Positions 17,943 through 27,152 of a DNA stretch of 64,000 bases are shown in pieces. Under the pieces are notes generated by a model. The model saw nothing but the letters and a program-made list of their open reading frames with translations. It did not search any database and was not told the origin of the DNA. Position 1 is the stretch's first letter. Each line of letters starts with the position of its first letter. This DNA comes from Eubacterium sp. MSJ-33 (GTDB taxonomy: Bacteria > Bacillota > Clostridia > Lachnospirales > Lachnospiraceae): positions 2,496,525-2,560,524 of the forward strand of contig NZ_CP076562.1 in NCBI RefSeq assembly GCF_022174665.1, in the 5' to 3' direction. The position numbers and the translations under genes were made by a program.

Positions 17943-17975
17943 GAAAAAGACGCGGAATGCGTCTTTTTCTTTGGG
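17943..17975. terminator. Terminator between yqeG and rpsT (convergent)
   Basis: GAAAAAGACGC (17943-17953) pairs with GCGTCTTTTTC (17959-17969), with A and T runs on both sides so that it can serve both convergent genes. Confidence 0.85.
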
Positions 17976-18001
17976 TTAAAATATATTTATCAGTAAAATA
18001 A

Positions 18002-18265
18002 TTAAGCAAGCTTGTTAACAGCAAGTGTTAAACGGGAAATCTTTCTAGATGCATTGTTCTTGTGGTAGATTCCCTTTGAAGCAGCCTTGCTGATCTCAGA
18101 TGTAGCAACCTGAAGTGCAGCTTCAGCAGCAACCTTATCGTTTGCCTCAACAGCAGCCTCAACCTTCTTAACTAAAGTCTTAATCTTAGACTTGACCATT
18201 TTGTTTCTTAAAGTCTTTGTCTCGATAACAAGAATTCTCTTCTTTGCGGATTTGATATTAGCCAA
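18002..18265 (-). CDS. rpsT: 30S ribosomal protein S20
   Basis: An 87-residue primary 16S rRNA-binding protein. The start is set at a TTG (18263-18265), because the product then begins ANIKSAKKRI like other S20 proteins and a perfect GGAGGTG lies six bases upstream. An ATG at 18280 would place that ribosome site inside the coding sequence. The protein is basic and helical (KTLRNKMVKSKIKTLVKKV; SKGIYHKNNASRKISRL). The terminator at 17943-17975 lies downstream. Confidence 0.95.
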   Translation of the reverse strand: MANIKSAKKRILVIETKTLRNKMVKSKIKTLVKKVEAAVEANDKVAAEAALQVATSEISKAASKGIYHKNNASRKISRLTLAVNKLA

Positions 18266-18476
18266 ACCAGACACCTCCATAAAATTATAATAATAGTAAG
18301 TTTATATAATTATCACTTTGGTCAAGACACGAACAATCCATCCACACCACTAGACAGATTGGACCAGTGAAAATTTCTAATTGTGTTCACACACAAACCA
18401 TAGAATAGCAAAAAGCCATTTCCCTGTCAATACTTTTTGGCGAAAATCTTAGTAAAATCGGATTTTCTATTGCATG

Positions 18477-21400
18477 TTACATGGCAGAATAATCTTTGAT
18501 CATTTTGTCATAATCTTCGATTGGCATAGGCTTTGCAAACAGGAAGCCCTGTCCGATCTCGCAGTTGATGGAACTGAGCATCTCAAGCTGTTCGACAGTT
18601 TCAATACCCTCACTGACAACACGGATATCAAGTGTGTGCGCCATCTCGATAATACTGCGCAGAATGCTGACTGCGTTTTTATCGTTTGTTGTTGACCTGG
18701 ATAAGAAATCATGGTCAAGTTTGATGACATCGATTGGCAGATCCTTGAGTAGTGTAAGGGAAGAGTAACCGGTACCAAAGTCGTCCATGTTGATGATGAA
18801 ATCCATGGACTTCAGTTTGTTCAGTACATCAATCATCTGTGAGTAATTCTCGGAGAAAATGCTCTCCGTAATCTCGAATTCGAGATAATGATGTGGAATA
18901 TAGTATCGTTCTACAATCTCCTGCACCTTTGAAAGGAAATCCGGATGCGCCAGTGTCACTCTGGATAAGTTTACAGAGAACGGAATGACATAGATATCGG
19001 AATCCAGATATCTTCGAATAGATTTACATGCCTGTTCAAGCATAAAGCAGTCAATCTGGTAGATAAATCCGTTCTTTTCAAAGGAAGGAATAAATGCGGC
19101 AGGTTCCAGGAATCCCTTGGAAGGCGACATCCAACGTACCAGCAGCTCGCCGCCAATCAGACTCTTTGATGCGATATCGTATTTTGGCTGTACATATGCG
19201 CAGAATTCGTTGTTCTCAAGTGCACCATGGATACTGTTTTCAAGCTGCGCATCGTTTAATACCTTCTTATGGTACTCGTCGTCGTAGAACGCGTAAGAGA
19301 CACCGGTTGAAGCATCAATCGACTTGCCGGCCATCATTGCACGGTCAACTAAGCGGTTAATGCTGTAGCTGTGCATGGTTTCATCGATAATCAGGATTCC
19401 GGTTGTAAAGTCTACAACGAAACGATCCTGGATAGCAAGGCATGCGTCATGGACTTCTGCCTTGAGGTTATTGAAGATAGACATAAACTGATCTTCTGCT
19501 TTGTAATGAATCAGCATAATGTAGGTATCACTAATCACACGGGCGAAGGTCTCGCCTTCCTGCATATATTTGCTTAATACATCAGCAACGGCTTTCAATG
19601 TCTGGTCACCGACATTGTGTCCGTAGGTTTCATTGATGTATTTGAAGTTCTTGATGTTAAAATAGAACATTACATAATCGGTATTCGGATTGTCGTTTAA
19701 AATTGTCTGGGCATCGACCTTGAATTTCTCGAAGTTTCCATATCCGGTAATAATATCACGATAAGAAGCTTCGGCAATCCGTTTTTCAATGTTGATGTTC
19801 TGCTCTAGTTCCTTGCGAAGCTGCTCTGCCTTTGTCTCTTTGTGCGTAGAAGTAGATATCAGGAATGTGTGGCTGCCGGAACTCCAGCTGATCGTTGTCA
19901 TATGAACGTCTAGTGGTTCATCCAGCGTCCGGTTGTGTTTGATACAGCCAACCGTTGGATTGTTGTCCGAGATTTTATGTACCGGGCAATCACGGCATGG
20001 TGCACTTTCCTGATGCATGCAGGAGTAACATTTGCTGTTTAAGGCAAGCTTCGGGAAGTATTCACGTGCACATTCATTGAAATACATGACATCGTAGGAA
20101 TCCTTATCTACAACAATCATCGGATTTTGTACAAGACCAAATGCCTTGATTGTGTCATCCCGTAACTGCGACATAGAACGATTTGACTGTTTGGTTTTGA
20201 TTGCTTCTCCCAATAACCGAAAAATCTGTTTAAAAGCTGTCAGTGTCTGACCGGTCCATGTGATATCCTTATTCATGGAATAAAAGCAGATAAAACCAAT
20301 ACATTTGCCATTCGTGTTGATATCGCATTGCATGAATTTCCGAATCCCTTCTGCGTATGGATTCATACTTGCGGTATTGGTCTTGATCAGAGATGTATCA
20401 GAGGAATAAGTAATGCCGTCTGTGCCCATCGCAGATAATTCTTCCAGAATTGCCGACGGAGTATGCTGGCGAATTGCCATATCATTTGCGATACCTTTTT
20501 TGCACCATTGATGTGTGCAGTCTACAAAATTCCGGTTGTAGCCGTACTCCCAGATACAGATCTTGTCGATGTCAAAATGGTCTCCCACAATACTCATTGC
20601 CTGTTCGATTGCGCTATAGGTGTTGGTGCTTGTAAACAGGGTGGAAAGCAGGGAATCAAGGATGGAACCGGACTCATCTGTACGTGCAGCCGGTTCGGAA
20701 CGGTCATTTTCGTATTTTCCACGTTCCATGTCATCTGCATAGAAGAAATATCCGTTCTTGCCATTCAGCTTTGCCTGATACAGCGCGGTATCCGCATTTT
20801 CCAACAGGACGTTGTAAGGAATCTGCTGGTTGGTAGCTGCGATACCGATACTGAGAGTTACTTTGCAGTCATCACAATACAATTCACGCAGCCGGTCGGC
20901 AATCATGGTCGCTTTTTCACTTGCGAGCTGCGTATCCAATACATTGGATAAAAATACACAGAATTCATCACCGCCGAGACGACCGGCGATTCCGTAATCA
21001 CCTTTAAATTCCTGTAGAGTTTTGCCAATATCGACGATGACCTCATCGCCCTTTAAATGTCCAAAGGTATCGTTGATTTTTTTGAAATCATCTATGTCAA
21101 TCAGCATCAGGACCTGATAGCTGTTTCCATTTAATTCACGCAGAGAAGCCTGGATTTTGCTCTCTGTAGTGGCTTTGTTATAAAGTCCGGTCATCTGATC
21201 AGTCTCTGCACGAATCAGAAGCTTTTGCTGTTCTACCTTCTGCGCATGGATGTTTCGGAGCAGACCAACGACACGAAGCGGCGTTCCCTCTTCATCATAA
21301 ATAGTTGAAAATGTGGAGAAATACCATTGGAATCCACCGTTTTTGGTATTCAGTTTAAATTCTGTGGAATGATATTCCGTGCCTGCTTTTGCCAGATAGA

Positions 21401-22376
21401 ACAATTCCTCGATTGCAGACTGTGTGTCATAGGAGACGAGTCCCATCTTGAGCATATTCTCGGTTGGATTCTCAATTACAGATTCACCTTCAAAAATATG
21501 GTTGAATTTCTCGGCAAATGTAATCGTGTCAGTTGCGATATCGTATTCGTAAGGAAGTTCCTCGGAGATATCGGAGATAATCAGATATTTCTGCTCTTCC
21601 AGCATTGCTTTCGTTTCGGCAATTTTCAGATTTGTGATATCGGACATAACGAGATTGACAACCGGAAATCCCTGCTCTTCGGAACCGGAACGTGCGATGA
21701 CGGCATTGACCCATTTGACACTGCCATCTGCACACTGGATGCGGAAGTTCATAATCTTTGAATTTTCTTCATTTTCGGTCAAATCTGCCAGTGCTTCGAT
21801 CACAAGAGAGAGATCTTCGCTGAGTACAATCTGCAACGTGCTTTTGCCATACTTTTCTTTGTATTCATGCTCGGAGTATCCACACATGTCATAGAAGAAA
21901 TTATTCGCCCAAAGAAGTGACAGATTGTTGTCGAGCAGATGCTTGCTTACACCGCTTGGAACTGTATTTGCGAAGATTTCCAGATCAGTCTTGGCGCGGA
22001 CCGTTTCATTTGCCGCATGCTCCAGATTTGTGATATCGGTAAATACGCACTGCAGCACATCACGGCCGTCATTTAAGGAAAAGGCCTGTCCGTTGCACAA
22101 GACTGTCAGAATCGCACCGCTTTTCGTTACAATCCGATGTTGGACACTAATCAGATTCGAGATACTCAACTGATAATTGATAGAGGCAATTACTTCCGTA
22201 AAATCCTCTACATATAACAAATTATCCAGGGTACAGATCTTCTTTGACAATTCGCGCGGAGAATATCCGGTCATAGTACAAAGTCCCTGGTCAAAATCCA
22301 AAATATTGTATGGCGCATCTGTCTCCAAGACAAATGTAGCCACGTCATTTCCATTTACAAAATTACCTGATGCCAT
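18477..22376 (-). CDS. PAS/GGDEF/GAF/PAS/GGDEF/EAL cyclic-di-GMP protein
   Basis: A 1299-residue cytoplasmic sensor enzyme without clear membrane helices. Order: three PAS domains (about 10-385); a GGDEF domain with intact GGDEF at residues 468-472; a GAF-like region (about 580-740); a PAS domain with four Cys (CYSCMHQESAPCRDC); a degenerate second GGDEF (RVISDTYIML at the signature site); and an EAL domain. In the EAL domain the signature reads ELL, with Glu1077, but the other metal and catalytic residues look intact (NLSR, FEITES, MDDFGTGYSS, IKLD, SEGIET, GQGFLF). It may therefore both make and degrade cyclic di-GMP. No RxxD inhibitory site precedes the first GGDEF. Monocistronic. Confidence 0.92.
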   Translation of the reverse strand: MASGNFVNGNDVATFVLETDAPYNILDFDQGLCTMTGYSPRELSKKICTLDNLLYVEDFTEVIASINYQLSISNLISVQHRIVTKSGAILTVLCNGQAFSLNDGRDVLQCVFTDITNLEHAANETVRAKTDLEIFANTVPSGVSKHLLDNNLSLLWANNFFYDMCGYSEHEYKEKYGKSTLQIVLSEDLSLVIEALADLTENEENSKIMNFRIQCADGSVKWVNAVIARSGSEEQGFPVVNLVMSDITNLKIAETKAMLEEQKYLIISDISEELPYEYDIATDTITFAEKFNHIFEGESVIENPTENMLKMGLVSYDTQSAIEELFYLAKAGTEYHSTEFKLNTKNGGFQWYFSTFSTIYDEEGTPLRVVGLLRNIHAQKVEQQKLLIRAETDQMTGLYNKATTESKIQASLRELNGNSYQVLMLIDIDDFKKINDTFGHLKGDEVIVDIGKTLQEFKGDYGIAGRLGGDEFCVFLSNVLDTQLASEKATMIADRLRELYCDDCKVTLSIGIAATNQQIPYNVLLENADTALYQAKLNGKNGYFFYADDMERGKYENDRSEPAARTDESGSILDSLLSTLFTSTNTYSAIEQAMSIVGDHFDIDKICIWEYGYNRNFVDCTHQWCKKGIANDMAIRQHTPSAILEELSAMGTDGITYSSDTSLIKTNTASMNPYAEGIRKFMQCDINTNGKCIGFICFYSMNKDITWTGQTLTAFKQIFRLLGEAIKTKQSNRSMSQLRDDTIKAFGLVQNPMIVVDKDSYDVMYFNECAREYFPKLALNSKCYSCMHQESAPCRDCPVHKISDNNPTVGCIKHNRTLDEPLDVHMTTISWSSGSHTFLISTSTHKETKAEQLRKELEQNINIEKRIAEASYRDIITGYGNFEKFKVDAQTILNDNPNTDYVMFYFNIKNFKYINETYGHNVGDQTLKAVADVLSKYMQEGETFARVISDTYIMLIHYKAEDQFMSIFNNLKAEVHDACLAIQDRFVVDFTTGILIIDETMHSYSINRLVDRAMMAGKSIDASTGVSYAFYDDEYHKKVLNDAQLENSIHGALENNEFCAYVQPKYDIASKSLIGGELLVRWMSPSKGFLEPAAFIPSFEKNGFIYQIDCFMLEQACKSIRRYLDSDIYVIPFSVNLSRVTLAHPDFLSKVQEIVERYYIPHHYLEFEITESIFSENYSQMIDVLNKLKSMDFIINMDDFGTGYSSLTLLKDLPIDVIKLDHDFLSRSTTNDKNAVSILRSIIEMAHTLDIRVVSEGIETVEQLEMLSSINCEIGQGFLFAKPMPIEDYDKMIKDYSAM

Positions 22377-22583
22377 TATCGCCCCACCACCTCATGCTGT
22401 ATAAAAAACTACTATATATTATAGTGGAAAACAGCATATGACGCAAGGTAAAAATCAAGAGTAATTCTAGTGATATTGGACGTATTTACAAAATGGTTTC
22501 TTTACTTTGCAGGGCGGAAATGGTAAAATAAATAAGCTTATAAATTTTTAGAAGAATACAGGAAAAGATAATAATCGGTTATT
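22377..22583. other. Divergent intergenic region
   Basis: Carries the upstream regions of the minus-strand cyclic-di-GMP gene and of the plus-strand membrane protein gene. GGTGGTGGGGCG sits just upstream of the former as ribosome site. I see no riboswitch-like fold or clear operator. Confidence 0.4.
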
Positions 22584-23237
22584 ATGAAAAGAGAAGAATA
22601 TAGAAAGTTTCAATGGCTTGCCAGTTGTTGTATTGCAGTATTTATTATGAGTTTTGCGATATGTCTGCTTGCGTTCAACCGGAGTGTGTACCGGATGTCT
22701 GCTGTGGATTATCGGAATGGAGCCACAGTGGAAATCAGCAAGGCAGAAGCGGAGCTTTATTATGGACAGATTGCGGATTCGTATTGCCGTTTTTTTACGG
22801 GTAAATACAGGATAGCAGGCTATGAATTGTCAGAAACCAATGTGCATCAGCTGAATCGGTTGAAGGGATATTACCGGTTTGCATGGATTTTGTCGATTGC
22901 TTCCATGGTGGGGATTGTATATAGTTTTCGCCGATTATGGCGCAGGAGAGAGACGATGCCGTGTTATTACGGAAGTGCAGGGGGAGCATGCCTGGTGGCG
23001 TTGTTGTTACTGCGGATCGTGACATCGAAAAGAGAAGTTTATGCGGGAGTGCGTAATATGATATTCCGGGGTGATTACAGCTATTTCTCAATCGGGGATG
23101 TTCTGTGTAAGATTCTGCCGGAGACTTTTGCGCGAAATCTGGCACTTTTATATCTCGGCATAGTTGCAGCGGAGATATTTGTATTTGTGATGATTCGTGT
23201 GGGAATCCGTCTGGCAGGACGACCACACAGGTATTAG
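22584..23237 (+). CDS. Four-helix integral membrane protein (DUF1461/TIGR01906-like)
   Basis: A 217-residue protein. Hydrophobic helices lie at about residues 11-31, 95-113, 130-147 and 190-210. The first loop contains a tyrosine-rich segment (ELYYGQIADSYCRFFTG) and an acidic-to-hydrophobic ETNVHQLNRLKGYYRF segment just before helix 2, the arrangement of the DUF1461 membrane family. Function unknown. It precedes glgB by 36 bases and could be co-transcribed. Confidence 0.55.
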   Translation: MKREEYRKFQWLASCCIAVFIMSFAICLLAFNRSVYRMSAVDYRNGATVEISKAEAELYYGQIADSYCRFFTGKYRIAGYELSETNVHQLNRLKGYYRFAWILSIASMVGIVYSFRRLWRRRETMPCYYGSAGGACLVALLLLRIVTSKREVYAGVRNMIFRGDYSYFSIGDVLCKILPETFARNLALLYLGIVAAEIFVFVMIRVGIRLAGRPHRY

Positions 23238-23273
23238 ATCTAGAGAAGGATATTTTAAGGAGGGTTACAAAAT

Positions 23274-25649
23274 ATGAACAAACGATTGGAAGACTGGGTA
23301 AACTGGATTTTGTACGATGAATTGAAAAATGGGGTAATCAATGCACCGAAGCATCTGCTCGGAAACCATGACTACGGAGACGGACAGGTCATTACGGTAT
23401 ATCGTCCATATGCCGAGAAAGTCAGTGTTGTGTCACCGACGGGCAAGAACCGCGAGGAGATGGAATGTCTGGCAGAGGGCTTTTATGGTTATTACAGTGC
23501 AAAGAAGAAATATAAGGGAACCAAATACCGGATTGAGACGACATATCAGGATGGTTCGACCGTTGTAACTGCAGATGCGTATGCATTTGATTCGCAGATT
23601 ACAGAATTCGATACGTATCTTTTTGCTGAGGGTAAGCTCTACGATATCTATGAGAAGTTCGGCGCACATCCGATGACAATCGATGGTGTGAAGGGAACTT
23701 ACTTCGCAGTGTGGGCACCACATGCAAGACGTGTCAGTGTCGTTGGTGATTTCAATATGTGGGATGGCGCGTTGAATCCGATGCAGATGATGCAGACATC
23801 AGGCATTTATGAGCTGTTTATCCCGGATGTTGCACCGGGAGCTGTTTACAAATATCAGATACTGACAAGAGAAGGAGAAATCTTATATAAGGCAGATCCA
23901 TATGGAAACCAGTGTCAGGTAAGACCGGACAATGCGAATGTTGTTGCAGATCTGGTAGGATACAAGTGGAAGGATACAGATTGGATTGAGAACCGGAAGC
24001 ATCAGACCCGTGAGACCGAGCTGAAAAAGCCGATGGCAATCTACGAGTGCCACCTTGGTTCATGGAAGAAGAAAATCGAGGATTCGGATTTTGGCTTTTA
24101 TACATATCGTGAGCTTGCGAAGATGCTCTGCGATTATGTAAAGAAGATGGGATATACGCATGTGGAGCTGATGGGTATTGCAGAGTATCCGTTTGATGGT
24201 TCATGGGGGTATCAGGTAACGAATTATTATGCACCGACCAGCCGTTATGGTTCGCCGGATGATTTTATGTATTTTGTGGATCACATGCATGCAAATGGCA
24301 TCGGCGTGATTTTAGACTGGGTACCGGCACATTTCCCAAGAGATGCACACGGACTCGGAAGATTTGATGGTATGCCGCTTTATGAGCATCCGGATCCAAG
24401 ACGTGGCGAACATCCGGACTGGGGTACCTATATTTTTGATTTCGGAAGAAATGAGGTATCAAACTTTTTAACTGCAAATGCATTGTTCTGGGTGGAGAAG
24501 TTCCATGTAGATGCATTGCGTGTGGATGCGGTTGCTTCTATGCTGTATCTGGATTATGGAAAGCAGGATGGACAGTGGCTGCCGAACAAAGATGGTGGAA
24601 ATGAAAACTACGATGCAATCGAACTGCTTCGTAAGATCAATACCGTTATGGAAGAAAGAAATCCGGGCGCATTCCTGATTGCGGAAGAGTCCACAGCATG
24701 GGCTGGTGTCACAGCGCCGGCAAGCATGAAGGGACTTGGTTTCCTGTACAAGTGGAATATGGGATGGATGAATGACTTCCTAGAGTATATGAAGATGGAT
24801 CCATATTTCCGTTCATTCAATCACAACCGTCTGACATTCAGTTTGTCATATACATATGCAGAGAATTACGTGCTCGTGATTTCGCACGATGAGGTCGTGC
24901 ATTTGAAATGCTCGATGCTCAACAAGATGCCGGGCTTTGAGGTGGACAAGTTTGCAAATCTGCGTACAGCATATGGATTTATGTATGGACATCCTGGCAA
25001 GAAACTTTTGTTCATGGGTCAGGAGTTCGGACAGCTTCGTGAGTGGAGCGAGGCAAGAAGCCTTGACTGGTTCTTATTAGAGCAACCGTTGCATAAGAAG
25101 ATGCAGAAATGGGTGGCAGATCTAAACCATATGTATACAACTTATGATGCATGTTACTATAACGACAATGATCAGATGGGATTTGAGTGGACAAAGGTTG
25201 ATGATGCGAATACAAGTATTATCGCATTCGTGCGTCGTGGAAAGACCGTGAAGGATCAATTATTGTTCGTATGTAACTTTGTTCCGGTTGAGCGCAAGGA
25301 TTACTGGATTGGTGTTCCATGCCTGACAGAATACGAGGAGATTATCAATTCCGATGCGAAAATCTACGGCGGTTCCGGCACAAAGAATGGCAAGGTTAAG
25401 GCATTTGAAGAGAAGTGTGACCGTATGCCGTATGCAATCAGCATTGATATCGCACCACTTTCCATGATGGTGTTCAAGTATGATTATGTAGACAAGAATA
25501 CAGTTGTTGCAGACGCGCCGGCAGTGGCAGCAATCGAGAAGAAGCCGGCTGCGAAGAAATCTTCTGCAAAGTCAGGTGCAGCGGGAAAAACGGCTGTAAC
25601 AAAATCTTCCTCTGAGAAGAAGTCAGTAGAAAAAAAGACAACAAAGTAA
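23274..25649 (+). CDS. glgB: 1,4-alpha-glucan branching enzyme with basic tail
   Basis: A 791-residue GH13 enzyme that creates alpha-1,6 branches in glycogen. An N-terminal carbohydrate-binding-like region is followed by the CBM48 domain (YFAVWAPHARRVSVVGDFN) and the catalytic barrel. GH13 motifs: DWVPAHFP; DALRVDAVASML (nucleophile Asp); LIAEEST (acid Glu); ISHDEVVH (third Asp). The start follows AAGGAGGG. Unusually, the last 40 residues are a Lys/Ala/Ser-rich tail (PAAKKSSAKSGAAGKTAV and more), resembling histone-H1-like tails and absent from the standard enzyme. The other glycogen genes are not in the window; malQ lies 27 kb away. Confidence 0.93.
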   Translation: MNKRLEDWVNWILYDELKNGVINAPKHLLGNHDYGDGQVITVYRPYAEKVSVVSPTGKNREEMECLAEGFYGYYSAKKKYKGTKYRIETTYQDGSTVVTADAYAFDSQITEFDTYLFAEGKLYDIYEKFGAHPMTIDGVKGTYFAVWAPHARRVSVVGDFNMWDGALNPMQMMQTSGIYELFIPDVAPGAVYKYQILTREGEILYKADPYGNQCQVRPDNANVVADLVGYKWKDTDWIENRKHQTRETELKKPMAIYECHLGSWKKKIEDSDFGFYTYRELAKMLCDYVKKMGYTHVELMGIAEYPFDGSWGYQVTNYYAPTSRYGSPDDFMYFVDHMHANGIGVILDWVPAHFPRDAHGLGRFDGMPLYEHPDPRRGEHPDWGTYIFDFGRNEVSNFLTANALFWVEKFHVDALRVDAVASMLYLDYGKQDGQWLPNKDGGNENYDAIELLRKINTVMEERNPGAFLIAEESTAWAGVTAPASMKGLGFLYKWNMGWMNDFLEYMKMDPYFRSFNHNRLTFSLSYTYAENYVLVISHDEVVHLKCSMLNKMPGFEVDKFANLRTAYGFMYGHPGKKLLFMGQEFGQLREWSEARSLDWFLLEQPLHKKMQKWVADLNHMYTTYDACYYNDNDQMGFEWTKVDDANTSIIAFVRRGKTVKDQLLFVCNFVPVERKDYWIGVPCLTEYEEIINSDAKIYGGSGTKNGKVKAFEEKCDRMPYAISIDIAPLSMMVFKYDYVDKNTVVADAPAVAAIEKKPAAKKSSAKSGAAGKTAVTKSSSEKKSVEKKTTK

Positions 25650-25661
25650 TGGAAGTAAATT

Positions 25662-26378
25662 ATGAGTAAGAAAAAGGCAGTTAAGAGAAGAAAAGGTGGA
25701 TTTGTATATGCTGTCAGGAATATAGTATTATTCCTTGCTGCGTTCACACTGTTGATGGTTCTTGGGTTGACAGGAATCTATATCTATGTTAAACATGATG
25801 TGAATCCCCACCTGTTGACGGAAAGTGAGGCTGCATCTCTTTCAGATGTAGATTGTATCATCATTCTTGGGGCATCTGTAAAGAATGGAGATACACCGAG
25901 TCCGATGCTGCGGGATCGATTAGATGAGGGGATTGCACTTTATAAGGCAGGATGTGCACCGAAGATACTGATGAGTGGGGATCATGGCAGCCAGTATTAC
26001 AATGAGGTTAGCGTCATGAAAAAATATGCAATCGAACAGGGTGTGCCGTCTGAGGATATCTTTCTTGATCATGCCGGATTTTCTACTTATGAGAGTATGT
26101 ATCGCGCCAGAGCAATCTTCAGTGCGGAAAAAGTTGTGATTGTAACACAGAAATATCACCTGACACGTGCGGTCTATAATGCTAAGAGCCTCGGTATGGA
26201 TGCGTATGGTGTTGCTGCAAAGCCGGTTAAATATGGTGGGCAGACAATTCGGAACATCCGCGAGTATCTGGCAATCAGCAAAGATTTTATAATGACGTTT
26301 ATCAAACCGGAGCCGACTGTACTTGGTAACCCGATTTCCTTAGATGGAAGCGGGGATGTTACCAACGGCGCAGATTAA
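25662..26378 (+). CDS. SanA/YdcF-family membrane protein (DUF218)
   Basis: A 238-residue protein with a basic N-terminus, one membrane helix (NIVLFLAAFTLLMVLGLTG) and an outside DUF218 domain. Family motifs: IIILGASVKNGDTPSPMLRDR, LMSGDHG, KYAIEQGVPSEDIFLD and VTQKYHLTRAVY. SanA-type proteins are linked to envelope barrier function; no reaction is firmly established. It begins 13 bases after glgB and may share its transcript. Confidence 0.85.
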   Translation: MSKKKAVKRRKGGFVYAVRNIVLFLAAFTLLMVLGLTGIYIYVKHDVNPHLLTESEAASLSDVDCIIILGASVKNGDTPSPMLRDRLDEGIALYKAGCAPKILMSGDHGSQYYNEVSVMKKYAIEQGVPSEDIFLDHAGFSTYESMYRARAIFSAEKVVIVTQKYHLTRAVYNAKSLGMDAYGVAAKPVKYGGQTIRNIREYLAISKDFIMTFIKPEPTVLGNPISLDGSGDVTNGAD

Positions 26379-26411
26379 CATAGACACAAAACAAGAGGAG
26401 GAGCGAAGAGC

Positions 26412-27131
26412 GTGAAGATGATTTCATTGGAAGAAGAATTGAAGGGCAATGCGTACCCGGGTAGAGGTATCGTGATCGGAAAGTCACAGGACGGCAAGAA
26501 AGCGGTAACTGCATATTTCATTATGGGACGCAGCGTGAATTCACGGAACCGTGTATTTACAGAGACAGAGGATGGCATAAGAACAGAGGCAGCAGATCCT
26601 TCCAAGCTGACAGATCCACATCTGATCATCTATGCACCGGTGCGTGTATTAGGAAATAAGACAATTGTGACAAATGGAGATCAGACCGATACGATTTACG
26701 AGCTGATGGATAAGCAGCAGACATTTGAGCAGTCTTTACGCACGAGAGAATATGAGGACGATGCGCCGAATTATACGCCACGTATTTCCGGCATTATGCA
26801 TGTGGAAAATGGTTCGTATAATTATGCAATGTCAATCTTAAAATCCGCAGACGGAAATCCGGATTGTTGTGAGAGATTTACATTTTCTTATACGAATCCA
26901 CTTCCGGGAACCGGACATTTCATTCACACTTATATGGGTGATGGCAATCCACTTCCAAGCTTTGAGGGTGAGCCGAAGCTGGTTGCAATCCCGGATGATA
27001 TGGATGCATTTACCGATATGCTGTGGAATTCTTTGAATGAGGATAATAAGGTATCTTTGTTCGTTCGCTATATCGATATCGAGACAGGTAAGGCGACATC
27101 AAAGATTATCAATAAATACGACAGAGTTTAA
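26412..27131 (+). CDS. purO: IMP cyclohydrolase, PurO type
   Basis: A 239-residue enzyme that closes FAICAR to IMP, the last step of purine synthesis. It starts with GTG at 26412, about ten bases after GAGGAGGAG. The protein matches the archaeal-type PurO family (AYPGRGIVIGKSQDG; AYFIMGRSVNSRNRVF; DPHLIIYAPVRVLGN) rather than the MGS-like cyclohydrolase domain of PurH. It is followed 21 bases later by a PurH-like transformylase lacking its own cyclohydrolase domain, so the two together replace bifunctional PurH. Confidence 0.88.
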   Translation: MKMISLEEELKGNAYPGRGIVIGKSQDGKKAVTAYFIMGRSVNSRNRVFTETEDGIRTEAADPSKLTDPHLIIYAPVRVLGNKTIVTNGDQTDTIYELMDKQQTFEQSLRTREYEDDAPNYTPRISGIMHVENGSYNYAMSILKSADGNPDCCERFTFSYTNPLPGTGHFIHTYMGDGNPLPSFEGEPKLVAIPDDMDAFTDMLWNSLNEDNKVSLFVRYIDIETGKATSKIINKYDRV

Positions 27132-27152
27132 GAAAGCGGAGGATGAAAAATC

